Positions 1-9,838 of a stretch of 64,000 nt of DNA are shown one piece after another. The stretch covers positions 1,637,865-1,701,864 of the forward strand of contig NZ_LDOS01000002.1 of assembly GCF_002077135.1 (NCBI RefSeq), written 5' to 3'. Made by a program: the position numbers and the translations under genes. This stretch comes from Metallibacterium scheffleri (GTDB lineage Bacteria; Pseudomonadota; Gammaproteobacteria; Xanthomonadales; Rhodanobacteraceae). A model generated the notes under the pieces. It ran no database searches and had not been told where the DNA came from. It saw only the letters and a program-made list of their open reading frames with translations. Position 1 is the stretch's first letter. Every line of letters begins with the position of its first letter.

Positions 1-185
1 TCGAGATTCAGTACCACCACTTCGGCAGCGTGCTCGATGAGCGCCTGCGGCTGGAATTCGCTGACACGGGCCTCGAGCACGATACGCGCGCCGCGATCGC
101 GCAACGCCTCGCGCAAGCGGGAACCCATGTCGAGATCCTCGAACAACAGCGCGATCGCGGGCCCGGAATCAGGCGTGCTGGCCAC
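1..185 (-). CDS. chpB: ChpB-type (CheB-like) methylesterase, N-terminal part only
   Basis: Partial gene cut by the window edge; about 61 codons are visible. Translation from a GTG at 185 begins MASTPDSGPAIALLFEDLDM and reads as a degenerate receiver-like start of a CheB homologue. A strong Shine-Dalgarno sequence (AGGAGG, six bases before the GTG) lies inside the end of chpA, and the two genes overlap by 17 nt, so they are translationally coupled. In Pil-Chp clusters this position is held by chpB, the methylesterase that resets the PilJ receptor. The catalytic domain lies outside the window, so the name rests on position and the N-terminal sequence. A downstream in-frame ATG is a weaker alternative start. 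Confidence 0.6.
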   Translation of the reverse strand, partial: MASTPDSGPAIALLFEDLDMGSRLREALRDRGARIVLEARVSEFQPQALIEHAAEVVVLNL

Positions 186-3100
186 TGAGCACCTCCTGCA
201 CATTGCGCAGCAGATCGGCCTCTTGATATGGCTTGCCAAGGTAACGCTCGACGCCGATCTCGAGTGCGCGCTGACGATGCTTCTCGCCGCTGCGCGAGGT
301 GATCATGATGATCGGCACGCGCTTGAGACGCGGGTCGTTCTTCATGTGCGTGGCCAGCTCGTAGCCATCCATGCGCGGCATCTCGATGTCGAGCAGCATG
401 ACATCCGGGGTGCGTTCCTGCAGGCGTTCGAGGGCGTCGATGCCATCTTTCGCGGTGATCACGTCCATCTCCACGCGCTCCAGCACGCGCGAAGTGACTT
501 TGCGCATGGTGATCGAATCGTCCACCACCATCACCAGCGGCCGCGCGCGCGGCGCGGCTGCAAGCAGGCTGGTGGGCGCTGCAATCGACTGCGTCGCGTT
601 GCCATCCTCAGCCGCCGCATGCGCGGCGGCATCGGCATGCTGACCCAGCGCGGTACCGCGCCGCACCAGTGGCGGCAGATCAAGGATGATGACCACCGAA
701 CCATCGCCCATGATGGTCGCGCCGAACAGGCCGGGCACCGAGCTGATCTGTGGACCGACCGACTTGACCACGATTTCGCGCGAGCCGACGACCTGATCGA
801 CGTGCACCGCGGCGCGCAGTTCGCCGCTGCGGATCAGCAGCAGCGGCAATTGCGGCTCGTCGCTATGGCGCGTGCCCACGCCCAGCAAGCGGCCCAGTTC
901 GTGGATCACATAGCGCTCGCCGGCGTAGGTATACATCGGCGCGGCATCGAGCAGGCGCGCGGCGAGATCTTCGCGGGTGATGCGCGCCATGCCCTGCACC
1001 GAGGTCATCGGCACGGCAAATACCGACTCGCCCTGCTTGATCAGGATCGCCTGGGTCACCGCCAGGGTGAACGGCAGACGGATCTGGAAACGTGTGCCAT
1101 GGCCATGAACCGAATCGATGGCCAGCGAGCCACCGAGCTGCTTGATCTCGCTGGCGACCACATCCATGCCGACGCCACGTCCGGCGATTTGCGTGATTTC
1201 GCCTGCCGTGGAAAAACCGCTTTCAAGAATGAAAGCGTACAGGTCGCGATCGGAAAGCTCGGCATCGGGACGCAACAAACCGCGCTCGATGGCCTTGCCG
1301 CGGATCGCATCACGATCGAGACCGCGGCCGTCGTCACTGACATCCAGCAACACCTCGGTCGCCTCGCGGCTGACGCGGATGGTGACTGTGCCTTCCTCGG
1401 GCTTGCCGGCGGCCGCACGCTCGGCGGCGGCTTCGATGCCGTGCGCGACCGCGTTGCGCAGCATGTGCTCGAATGGCGCCTTCATCCGCTCCAGCAGGGT
1501 GCGATCCATTTCGCCGTGCGCTCCTTCGACACGCAGCTGCGCGCGCCGGTTCAGGTCCTGCACGGCCTGACGCAATGTGCGACGCAACGATGGAACCAGT
1601 GCCTCGAACGGCACCATGCGCGTGCGCATCAGCCCTTCCTGCAACTCGGAGCTGACCCGCGACTGTTGCAGCAACAGGGTTTCCGATTGACGCGTGGTGT
1701 CATCCAGCAAGCCCTGCAGCGAAGCCAGATCGGACACCGACTCGGCCAGCGCGCGCGAGTATTGCTGCAGCTGCGAGAAACGGTCCAGTTCGAGCGGGTC
1801 GAAACCGCTGTCATGCGCGGCGATCTGCTGCTCGCGCTGGAAGCGCGCGATGATCTGCGCCTCGGTTTCGATTTCGAGCTTGCGCAACTGATCGCGCAAG
1901 CGCGCCACGGTCTGGTCGAGCTCGACCAGATTGAAGCGGAAGGTGGAAATCTGCTGCTCCAGACGCGAACGGTAGATCGAAACCTCGCCTGCCTGGTTGA
2001 CCAGCGTATCAAGTACATCCGAGCGCACGCGCACCATTTCCTGGGTGGTGCGTACGACATCCTCGGCCTCGATCGGCGGCAGCGGCTGCAGCGGCACGCG
2101 TGCGGTTGTGTCGACGACAGCGGGCACGACCGCGGGTTCGGCCTTTGCGGCGCGCGCTGCGGACGCCACGCCGACTTCGGCAAGGCGCTCGAACAAGTTG
2201 ATGGCGTTGACCGGCAATGCCACTGCATGGCCGTGCTGCACGCGCTCGACCAATTCGTGCAGACGATCAAATCCGCGCTCCAGCGAGGCGACCACGGCGG
2301 TATCGCCCAGACGACGCCCGGCGGCCACGGCATCCAGCAGGCTTTCCATGGCATGCGCAAGATCGCCTACCGGCAGAATGCCGGCCATGCGCGCGCCCCC
2401 TTTGAGGGTATGCAAGTCGCGTTGCAGGCCGATCACGGCGTCATGCGCATCGGGCTGCGCACGCCATGCGTTGAGGCGGACATCCGCCTGATCGAGGATT
2501 TCCAAGCCCTCCTGCACGAAGACTTCGAGCAGATCCGGGTCGGACTCGGCAAGGGACAGATGTCCATCGGGCTGGGCATCGTCCGGGAATATCGGGATAG
2601 GCGCCTCCGGCAGGCGTGCGCTGGCAGCGAGTTCCGGTGCCGGTTGCGGGTACGGCGGCTCCGCAGCAGGCGCCGTAGTGGGCACTTCGGCAGCGTGCAC
2701 AGCCGCGTTTTGCCAACCCATCGCGGACTGCGGTGCGGATTCCGATGACTCCGCATCGCCGGGTGCGCATGGCTCCGCATCCGACACAACTTCTTGCGGC
2801 GCAGCAGCACCGGACTCGGTGTCTGGGGCTTGCAAGCCCTGCAACAGCAAACGGGTCAGCGCATCCTCGGCGAGGGCGCCCACGTCCGGCGCCGCTGACG
2901 TGGCCTCAATGGCGGGTTCGGCACCCGGTCGCGCGAGATCGGCCAGCCAGGTTTCCACGGCCTGATCGGCTGCGGCACGCACGGCTTGGGCATGCTCCGC
3001 CTGCAGACGCTCGGCCTGCAAACGCTCAACTTCCGCGCGTTCGGCTTCGATGCGCTCGGCCGCAAGTCGCATGGCCTCGGCACGCTCGATCTCGACACGC

Positions 3101-6100
3101 TCGATCTCGGCACGCTCGGCAGCGAGGCGTTCGGTTTCGACACGCGCAGCTTCGACACGCGCAGCTTCTGCGCGCGCGGATTCCATACGCTCGGCCTCCA
3201 TGCGTTGCGCGTCAATTTCCTCGTCTTCGGGAAGATCGGTTTCCCGAGGTTCAACCCCGGCACGCTCAGCTCCATGCACGTCATCGACATGCATGCCGAT
3301 GCCGTAGATCGCACCGGCGTGCTCGGGCTCGGGCAAGGCATCGCGCAGCGCGATCAGCCGCGCCGCCAGCGCGTCGGAATCGGGCACCGCGGGTTGCGTG
3401 CGGTCGTACTCGGCCATGACTTGGGCAATCAGCGCAGCGGCTTCGCCCAGTGCCTCGCGCCCGGCAGCGGACATGCGCTCAGCGCTCCCGCGCAGGCGTT
3501 TGAGGTAGGTTTCCAGCGGCGCCAGCACGTGACCGATCACCGGAATGTCGACCATGGCGATGGCACCATTGAGCGTGTGCACGGCGCGCAACAGCGGCTC
3601 GCTGACGCTGCCATCGCCGGCCGCGGCCAGCCACGCCTGCACGGTTTCGAGATGTTGCGCGGTCTCGCTGCGCAGAATCTCCAGCAGCACCGCATCGATC
3701 GGCGGCAACAGCGGCGCTGCGATCTCCATGTCAGGGTGGATTTCGGCGGACACGGCGACCGTGTCCGTCTCCAGCGCAGTGACTGGCTGCGGCTGTGCGT
3801 GGGGCAGCCAGACGCGGCGCGTGACGCGGCGCCGTTGCACACCCGCTTCTGGAGCCAGGCCGAAGTCGGCGAGTTCGGCTGCCTCGCCATTGCTGAGGCG
3901 CTCGGCGGCTTGCATGATCGCCGCCAGCGGCGCCCAGGCCTGCTCGCCCTGCAGCGAGCTTTGCACCGCCGGCAAAGCGGCAATGGCGTGTTTGACCAGC
4001 GCCTGCACCATCGGGCCGGGTGGCACGCTGCGCTCGAGTACGCGGTTGAGCAGGTTTTCCACCTTCCACGCGAACTCGCCCAGTTCCATCGCCCCGACCA
4101 GGCGCCCGGATCCCTTCAGGGTGTGGAAGGCACGGCGCATGTTGCGCAAGGTATCCATGTCCTCCGGGGTGGACAGCCACGTATCCAGAGCATTGTTGAG
4201 CGCCTGGATTTCCTCGCCGACTTCCTCGATGAATACCTCGCGGATCTCGGCATCGGCGGCCTCGCCGTCCTGGCGAAAACCAGTCAGTGGCTCGGCGCCG
4301 GAAGGAATCGACTCTTCGATCTCCTCGGTGATCTCGACCCATTCACCAGGACCTGCTTCGGGGGCAGGCAATTCGGCCTGCGGCGGCGTGGTGGGCTCGG
4401 TGCTGGCGAAGCGCAAACCGGCCAGATCCTGACTCGGCGCAGGCGCAGGCGTGGCAGTGCCGATCAGCAAGGCATCCAGACCGGTGCCGGAAACCACGCT
4501 GACCGCTTCGCTCAGGCTGGGCGCGACCTGCGGCGCGATGCCCATGCCAGTGTTTGCCGCAGGCTGGGCGCGCAAGGCCGGTGCCGGCCAGTAACCCAGC
4601 GCGCTCAGACTGCGTTGGGTGACATCGAGAATGCGCTCGCGCTGCGGACGCTGTTCGCGCACGGCTTCGAGGAAATATTCGACCGAGGCCAGCGCATCGG
4701 CGAGCAGGTCCATTTGCTCCGCCGTGGGCACGCGTTGATCAGCCACCAGTTCATTGTGCACGAAGCGACCGATGGCCTCGACCAGCTCCGGCAACCGCGG
4801 CACATCGAGCATGCGCAGCGCACCCGCGAGTTCGTCCAGCAGTTCCGGCACGGCGGCCACACGGGCGTGCACCCAGGGCGATTCAATAAAGGCCACAAGG
4901 TCATCCTTGACCCGCGCCAGATTGGTGGAAGCCTCCTTGAGCACGGCTTCAAGCAATCGCCGCGCCTCGGCCTTGGGCAGTTGCAGCTCGGCGTCATCGC
5001 CACCTTCGGCGCCCAGGCGATCGATGTGATCGTCCAGCGAGGATTCGACGTACAAAAGGGCGCCGGCGACATCAAGCAAAGTCGACTCGTCCACCGTGCG
5101 TGCGCCCGCGGCAAGTTGCGCGACGGTTTCGCGCTGCTCGTGCACCACGCGGCGCGGTACATTGAGGCCCAGCATGCCCAGCGTGTCGGCGACACGCGCC
5201 AGCGCATCAGCCTCGCCGGCAAGCTGGCGCGGATCGTGTTCGGCGTTGCGCAGGTAGAGGTCCAGCGCGTCCTTGACGCGCAGCAGGTCTTCCTTGATGG
5301 CGCGCGCCACGGTATCCAGCAGCATGCGGTTGTGGCCCGCCAGCGCGCCTTCGGCATGCGCGATTTCACTCTGCGAGGGCAGCAGGCGATCGAGCCGGTA
5401 GGTGTCGTAAATCGCGGCCAGACGTTCGCTGCCCGGACGCGCGTGCGCCACGTAGTAAAGCAGGCTGCGCGCCAGCTCCTCACAGTCGCCGCGGGCGAGC
5501 GCGGTTTCGCCTTCTTCGATCAGCGCGCGCACGTTGCGATCGACCTTGCCGATCAGCTTCTTGGCCTCGACGCTGTGCTCGTCGAGCAGACCGCGTTCGA
5601 GGCCTTCCGCCACGCCACCCGCGATCCACCACAGGCGCCGCCCGGGCAGCGAATAACACTGTGCGCAGATGCCGTCGAGCACGCCACGTATGGCGGCGAG
5701 ATGACGCGCGGCATCGCCCTGATTGCGAATCCACGCCAGCAGCGGCAGCTGCAGTTGCGTGCGCAGCGCGGCCAGCGCGCGCTGCTGCGCGGCGGGCGCC
5801 GGCGCCGCGGCAAGACCCGGCACGAACGACGGCAACTCGGCATTGAGATCGGGCATGAACAGCGCGGTCTCGCCAATCTGCGCCTCGCCGCGACAACCGC
5901 GCAACTCGTTGAGCAGCGGCAGCAGCACCAGCGGCACGTCGCGGTGGCCGCCTTGCAGGCGTTCGAGATAATCAGGCAACTGCATCATGCCGCGCATCAG
6001 CACGGCATAGGCGGCTTCGCGATCGGACACCACGCCATCGAGCAGTGACTTGGCCAACTGCTCCATTTCCTCGGCGACCATGGCGGCGCCGTACAACTCG

Positions 6101-6279
6101 ACCATGCGCAGCGTGCCCTGCACCTGGTGCAGATAAGTCGCGCAAAAGCGCATCTGGCTGGTGTCGGCCTGATCCTGCACGAAAGCTTCGAGCGAGAGCC
6201 GGGCCTGATGCAAGGTCTCGTCGAGTTCACTCTTGACCCAACCCAGGGTGGTGAAGTCGATATCTTCGTCGAGTCGCAT
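169..6279 (-). CDS. chpA: ChpA/PilL hybrid chemosensory histidine kinase
   Basis: A 2036-residue CheA-type kinase that controls type IV pilus extension and retraction. Histidine-phosphotransfer-like motifs occur near residues 52 (LHQVQGTL, degenerate), 718 (HTLKGSGRL), 900 (HTLNGAIAM, altered) and 1289 (HTLKGGARM). The ATPase domain follows: N-box around 1605 (EHMLRNAVAHG), DDGRGLD around 1653, GRGVGMD around 1701. A CheW-like domain spans about 1740-1846. A C-terminal receiver begins MVVDDSITM, with phospho-acceptor Asp in LLDIEMPRMDG near 1961. Residues about 1016-1106 are an almost unbroken Glu/Ala/Arg repeat, probably one long charged helix. The length is in the range of Pseudomonas ChpA, which carries several Hpt modules. 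It starts 59 bp after pilK and overlaps chpB. Confidence 0.93.
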   Translation of the reverse strand: MRLDEDIDFTTLGWVKSELDETLHQARLSLEAFVQDQADTSQMRFCATYLHQVQGTLRMVELYGAAMVAEEMEQLAKSLLDGVVSDREAAYAVLMRGMMQLPDYLERLQGGHRDVPLVLLPLLNELRGCRGEAQIGETALFMPDLNAELPSFVPGLAAAPAPAAQQRALAALRTQLQLPLLAWIRNQGDAARHLAAIRGVLDGICAQCYSLPGRRLWWIAGGVAEGLERGLLDEHSVEAKKLIGKVDRNVRALIEEGETALARGDCEELARSLLYYVAHARPGSERLAAIYDTYRLDRLLPSQSEIAHAEGALAGHNRMLLDTVARAIKEDLLRVKDALDLYLRNAEHDPRQLAGEADALARVADTLGMLGLNVPRRVVHEQRETVAQLAAGARTVDESTLLDVAGALLYVESSLDDHIDRLGAEGGDDAELQLPKAEARRLLEAVLKEASTNLARVKDDLVAFIESPWVHARVAAVPELLDELAGALRMLDVPRLPELVEAIGRFVHNELVADQRVPTAEQMDLLADALASVEYFLEAVREQRPQRERILDVTQRSLSALGYWPAPALRAQPAANTGMGIAPQVAPSLSEAVSVVSGTGLDALLIGTATPAPAPSQDLAGLRFASTEPTTPPQAELPAPEAGPGEWVEITEEIEESIPSGAEPLTGFRQDGEAADAEIREVFIEEVGEEIQALNNALDTWLSTPEDMDTLRNMRRAFHTLKGSGRLVGAMELGEFAWKVENLLNRVLERSVPPGPMVQALVKHAIAALPAVQSSLQGEQAWAPLAAIMQAAERLSNGEAAELADFGLAPEAGVQRRRVTRRVWLPHAQPQPVTALETDTVAVSAEIHPDMEIAAPLLPPIDAVLLEILRSETAQHLETVQAWLAAAGDGSVSEPLLRAVHTLNGAIAMVDIPVIGHVLAPLETYLKRLRGSAERMSAAGREALGEAAALIAQVMAEYDRTQPAVPDSDALAARLIALRDALPEPEHAGAIYGIGMHVDDVHGAERAGVEPRETDLPEDEEIDAQRMEAERMESARAEAARVEAARVETERLAAERAEIERVEIERAEAMRLAAERIEAERAEVERLQAERLQAEHAQAVRAAADQAVETWLADLARPGAEPAIEATSAAPDVGALAEDALTRLLLQGLQAPDTESGAAAPQEVVSDAEPCAPGDAESSESAPQSAMGWQNAAVHAAEVPTTAPAAEPPYPQPAPELAASARLPEAPIPIFPDDAQPDGHLSLAESDPDLLEVFVQEGLEILDQADVRLNAWRAQPDAHDAVIGLQRDLHTLKGGARMAGILPVGDLAHAMESLLDAVAAGRRLGDTAVVASLERGFDRLHELVERVQHGHAVALPVNAINLFERLAEVGVASAARAAKAEPAVVPAVVDTTARVPLQPLPPIEAEDVVRTTQEMVRVRSDVLDTLVNQAGEVSIYRSRLEQQISTFRFNLVELDQTVARLRDQLRKLEIETEAQIIARFQREQQIAAHDSGFDPLELDRFSQLQQYSRALAESVSDLASLQGLLDDTTRQSETLLLQQSRVSSELQEGLMRTRMVPFEALVPSLRRTLRQAVQDLNRRAQLRVEGAHGEMDRTLLERMKAPFEHMLRNAVAHGIEAAAERAAAGKPEEGTVTIRVSREATEVLLDVSDDGRGLDRDAIRGKAIERGLLRPDAELSDRDLYAFILESGFSTAGEITQIAGRGVGMDVVASEIKQLGGSLAIDSVHGHGTRFQIRLPFTLAVTQAILIKQGESVFAVPMTSVQGMARITREDLAARLLDAAPMYTYAGERYVIHELGRLLGVGTRHSDEPQLPLLLIRSGELRAAVHVDQVVGSREIVVKSVGPQISSVPGLFGATIMGDGSVVIILDLPPLVRRGTALGQHADAAAHAAAEDGNATQSIAAPTSLLAAAPRARPLVMVVDDSITMRKVTSRVLERVEMDVITAKDGIDALERLQERTPDVMLLDIEMPRMDGYELATHMKNDPRLKRVPIIMITSRSGEKHRQRALEIGVERYLGKPYQEADLLRNVQEVLSGQHA

Positions 6280-6338
6280 GGTGTGCCTCTGGGATCGATG
6301 ACCGGCTGCATGAACGCAGTGCTGGGCGCTATCAGCGC

Positions 6339-7205
6339 TCAGTCACGACGCTGATAGGCCAGCGTGCCCTGCCAGGCCACCCGCGTCAGCGCGGGATGAC
6401 TCCAGCTGGTGACCTCGCCGGGCCCGATCAGCAGCAGACCCTGTGGTTCAAGGAGACCCGCCAGACCATCCAGCAACTCGCGGCGACGCTCGCGCGCGAA
6501 GTACATGAGCACGTTCTGGCAGAAAATGAGATTCAGGCGCTGCAGAGGCGCCGCGGCGGCCTGCAGCAGGTTGACGCGCGCGAAGGCCACGCGCTTGCGC
6601 AGGCTGGCGATCGGCGTGAACGCCTCCTCGCCGCGCATCTCGACGTACTTGGCGCGGTAGAGCGCCGGGACTTCCTCGATGCGGCCGCGCGGATAGATCG
6701 CCGCGCGCGCCGTGGCCACCGCCGCCGAACTCACGTCGCTGGCGGTCACGCCAAAATGCACTTTGCCGCCATGACCAAGCAGGCCGTGATGCAGGACCAT
6801 GGCCAGCGACCAAGCTTCCTCGCCGCTGGCGCAGCCCACGCTCCACGCATGCAACGCGCCGATCCCGTTGCCCAGACGCTCGGGCAGCCAGCGCTCGCGG
6901 ATCAGGTCGAATGAAGGCATGTGCCGGAAAAAGCGCGTTTCGTGCACGGTCAGGCGATCGACCAGGGTGGCCCACTCCACCGCGCCCGCACCCGGCGCGC
7001 TGATGTGCTCGAAATACTGCATGAAATTGCCGTAGCCCACTTCGCGCATGCGCGCACGCACCGCGCTGACCAGAAACGGCTTGCGCTGCGGCGCCACCAC
7101 CACGCCGGTGCGCCGTTCGAGCAACGCCACCCACCGCGCGAACACAGCCTCGTCCATGCCGGCGAGGGCAAGCGCGGAATCATGGGGGTTGAGCGCGACG
7201 GCCAT
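6339..7205 (-). CDS. pilK: PilK, CheR-type receptor methyltransferase
   Basis: 288 residues. It matches CheR-type SAM-dependent methyltransferases, which methylate glutamates on chemoreceptors; here the substrate should be PilJ. An N-terminal helical part (FARWVALLERRTGVVV) is followed by the CheR signature VHETRFFRHMPSFDLI around residues 85-100, then the SAM-binding segment SVGCASGEEAWSLAM. The stretch NLIFCQNVLMYFARERR is typical of the C-terminal half. It lies between pilJ and chpA, the same order as in Pseudomonas aeruginosa. The 18-bp gap after pilJ suggests cotranscription. Start chosen at the ATG with an upstream GGGGGA. Confidence 0.9.
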   Translation of the reverse strand: MAVALNPHDSALALAGMDEAVFARWVALLERRTGVVVAPQRKPFLVSAVRARMREVGYGNFMQYFEHISAPGAGAVEWATLVDRLTVHETRFFRHMPSFDLIRERWLPERLGNGIGALHAWSVGCASGEEAWSLAMVLHHGLLGHGGKVHFGVTASDVSSAAVATARAAIYPRGRIEEVPALYRAKYVEMRGEEAFTPIASLRKRVAFARVNLLQAAAAPLQRLNLIFCQNVLMYFARERRRELLDGLAGLLEPQGLLLIGPGEVTSWSHPALTRVAWQGTLAYQRRD

Positions 7206-7223
7206 GGACTGCGATTCCCCCGC

Positions 7224-9254
7224 TCAGCCGGGCAGCTTGAAGTCGGCGACCGAACGGCGCAGGTCCTGCGCCATCTGCGCCAGATTGCCGATCGACTCGG
7301 CGGTCTGGCTCGCGCCCGTCGAGGTCTGCGAGGTGATCTCCTGGATCACGTTCATGGTCGAGGAGATATTGGTTGCCGCCGCAGACTGCTGGCGCGCCGC
7401 CTCGGAGATGTTCTGGATCAGATCGGCCAGATCGTTGGAGACTTTTTCGATCTCGCCCAGCGCGGCGCCGGCGTCCTCGGCGCGGCGCGCACCGGTGACG
7501 ACTTCGGCCGTGGTCTGCTCCATCGAGTTGACCGCTTCGTTGGTATCCGACTGGATCGCCTGCACCAGCGCTTCGATGCGCTTGGTCGCCGTCGCCGAAC
7601 GTTCGGCCAAGCGCTGCACTTCATCGGCCACCACCGCGAAACCGCGGCCGGCCTCACCCGCCGAGGCGGCCTGGATGGCGGCGTTCAGCGCCAGGATGTT
7701 GGTCTGCTCGGCGATGTCGTTGATCAGTTCCACGATCGAACCGATTTCCTGCGAAGACTCGCCCAGACGCTTGATGCGCTTGGAGGTTTCCTGGATCTGG
7801 TCGCGGATGGCATCCATGCCGGCGATGGTCTGGCGCACCACGGCGGCGCCCTTGCCGGCGATCTGTACCGAGCGCTGCGCCACCTCGGCCGATTCGGAGG
7901 AGTTTTTCGACACTTCGTCGATCGACACCGCCATCTCGTTGATGGCCGCCGAGGCCGAGGTGATCTGTTGCGCCTGATGCTCGGCCGCCTCGGCCAGATG
8001 CGTGGCGGTGGCCTGGGTTTCCTGCGCCGCGGCCGATACCTGCACGACGGTTTCGTTGATGGTGGAAACCAGGCTGCGCAGGGCTTCCACGGCGAAATTC
8101 ACCGAGTCGGCGATGGCACCGGTGATGTCCTCGGTAACCGTGGCACGCACCGTGAGATCGCCCTCGGCCAGCGAACCCATTTCGTCCAGCAAACGCAGAA
8201 TGGCTTCCTGGTTGCGCTGGTTCAATTCACCCGAAGCCGCGAGGCGCTGCTTCTGCGCGCGCGACTGCGCGAACACCAGCAGCAGGGCAAACAGGATCGC
8301 GCCGGCGGCGCCCAGGGCTCCGAGCCAGACGTTGGGAAACGGACGCTGCAGCGGCAGCTTGTCCAGCCGCGTGGACACGTCGCTGGCGCGCAACAGCACC
8401 GATTGCGAATCCACCGAAGCCTGATTGGCCGCTTGTTTGACCTCGACCAGGGTCGGCGCGGCGGCCAACAGCTTGTTGAGCGGATCGGATATGCCCTGCC
8501 AGCCATTGCTCACGGTTTCAAGGATGTTGTGCGCAGCGGGCTGTGGCAGTTGGCTCACGCCGACCTCGCTGTTGCCCTGGATCAGGCCGCTGAGCACTGC
8601 GCCGTACAACTGTGCGTCGCGGGCGAGGCCATCGGCGGCGGTTTGCGCGCCTTCGCCACCGGTCTGCACTTCCAGTGCGCGACGGATCATGCGGTCGCCC
8701 AGCAGCATCTGGTTGACCACGGTGTAGGTCTGGTTGGCGCTGCCGCCGCCCTGCTTGACGATGCTGGCCACCTGGTCCATGCGCGAATCGAGCACCGGCA
8801 CCTCGCGGGTGAACGCGTCGGTCTGCTGCTTGGAATCAAGCACCAGCTCCTTGTTGCGCAGGATCTTGATCAGATCGCCATCCAGCTGTGCCCAGGACTT
8901 GTCCAGCGCGGCGATGGACGTGCCGACGCCGGCACTGGCATCGCCGTAGCCCGGCATGCCGGTGTCAGGATCGCCGTTCTTGAGCTTCCTGATCAGGCTG
9001 TCGAGGGTGGCGCGCGTGGCATCCAGCTCCTTGAACGAATCCAGGTTGCCGTTGGCTGATTCCAGCGCGAACTTGGCGGTGGACTGCGACAACACCTGGA
9101 TCTGCGTGGTCAAGTTGGACGCGTCGCGTTCGTGCTTGCTGTTCACAGTCAGCCAAGCGAAGTCGATCACGGCAAGCGCAATCGAAAGCAGCAGCAGCAC
9201 GATCCAGATCGTGTTGCTGCGCTCCTTGCCGATGACGTTACTGGTAGCGCTCAT
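7224..9254 (-). CDS. pilJ: PilJ, methyl-accepting chemotaxis protein of the pilus system
   Basis: 676 residues. An N-terminal transmembrane helix (about 12-34) leads to a large periplasmic sensory region, then a second transmembrane helix (about 306-330, GALGAAGAILFALLLVF), a HAMP-like linker and a long coiled-coil signalling domain. The conserved hairpin tip lies near residues 510-538 (NILALNAAIQAASAGEAGRG, then FAVVADEVQRLAERS). PilJ is the receptor that feeds the ChpA kinase through PilI. The start at 9254 has a clear GAGGTGAAGG ribosome site. No C-terminal CheB/CheR tether pentapeptide is seen; the protein ends DFKLPG. Confidence 0.94.
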   Translation of the reverse strand: MSATSNVIGKERSNTIWIVLLLLSIALAVIDFAWLTVNSKHERDASNLTTQIQVLSQSTAKFALESANGNLDSFKELDATRATLDSLIRKLKNGDPDTGMPGYGDASAGVGTSIAALDKSWAQLDGDLIKILRNKELVLDSKQQTDAFTREVPVLDSRMDQVASIVKQGGGSANQTYTVVNQMLLGDRMIRRALEVQTGGEGAQTAADGLARDAQLYGAVLSGLIQGNSEVGVSQLPQPAAHNILETVSNGWQGISDPLNKLLAAAPTLVEVKQAANQASVDSQSVLLRASDVSTRLDKLPLQRPFPNVWLGALGAAGAILFALLLVFAQSRAQKQRLAASGELNQRNQEAILRLLDEMGSLAEGDLTVRATVTEDITGAIADSVNFAVEALRSLVSTINETVVQVSAAAQETQATATHLAEAAEHQAQQITSASAAINEMAVSIDEVSKNSSESAEVAQRSVQIAGKGAAVVRQTIAGMDAIRDQIQETSKRIKRLGESSQEIGSIVELINDIAEQTNILALNAAIQAASAGEAGRGFAVVADEVQRLAERSATATKRIEALVQAIQSDTNEAVNSMEQTTAEVVTGARRAEDAGAALGEIEKVSNDLADLIQNISEAARQQSAAATNISSTMNVIQEITSQTSTGASQTAESIGNLAQMAQDLRRSVADFKLPG

Positions 9255-9288
9255 GCCTTCACCTCACCCTGAAATTGTGCCGCACGCA

Positions 9289-9828
9289 TCACGCGGCGGC
9301 TTGCTGGAAATCGACCGCGCGGGTCAGGCGCAGCATGCTGAAGATGCCCAGGCGCTGGGCTTCGATACGCACGTTGCGCTCGACGAAACGCTGCAGGCGC
9401 GGGTCGTCCTCGCCTTCTGCGTCGGACTGCATTTCGAGGGTCAGGCTGCGCTGGCCACTGACCTCATCGACCAGCAGGCCGACACTGCCACTGTTGCCCT
9501 GACGCACCAGCAGCACGCGTGTGCGCTCGCCGGTCAGGGTGACGCTGTCGAACAGGAACAGCCCGAGATCGACCACCGGCACCAGATTGCCGCGCACATT
9601 GGCCACGCCGAGCAGCCATGGCCGGGTGCCGGGCACCGGCGTCAATACCTGCGGCAGCATGATTTCGTTGACCTCGCCGATGCTGCTGGCCAACCTGCGC
9701 GCACCGATACGAAAGGCGATGCCGCGCCACAGTCCGGGCGCCTCGATCTGCTCCGGCACACCCGCCTGGTGCACGAGGCTGAGGCGCTCGTATTCGGCCA
9801 GGATCGCGAAGGGCATTTGGACACTCAT
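9289..9828 (-). CDS. pilI: PilI, CheW-like adaptor
   Basis: 179 residues, a single CheW domain. It couples the PilJ receptor to the ChpA kinase in the twitching-motility pathway. CheW-type segments are PWLLGVANVRGNLVPVVDLG and LLVDEVSGQRSLT. It begins ten bases after the pilH stop and precedes pilJ by 34 bp in the same orientation. The ATG is preceded by GAGG that overlaps the pilH terminus. Length and position both fit PilI. Confidence 0.92.
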   Translation of the reverse strand: MSVQMPFAILAEYERLSLVHQAGVPEQIEAPGLWRGIAFRIGARRLASSIGEVNEIMLPQVLTPVPGTRPWLLGVANVRGNLVPVVDLGLFLFDSVTLTGERTRVLLVRQGNSGSVGLLVDEVSGQRSLTLEMQSDAEGEDDPRLQRFVERNVRIEAQRLGIFSMLRLTRAVDFQQAAA

Positions 9829-9838
9829 CGCGCGTGCC

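Noticed and set aside
37-2748. A 903-residue plus-strand open frame opposite chpA, rich in His, Gln and Arg
   Set aside because: It is the antisense shadow of chpA; composition is typical of reverse-strand reading of a GC-rich gene, and no domain or ribosome site supports it.
2986-6048. A 1020-residue plus-strand frame opposite chpA
   Set aside because: Same reason: an antisense shadow of a gene with intact kinase motifs on the minus strand.
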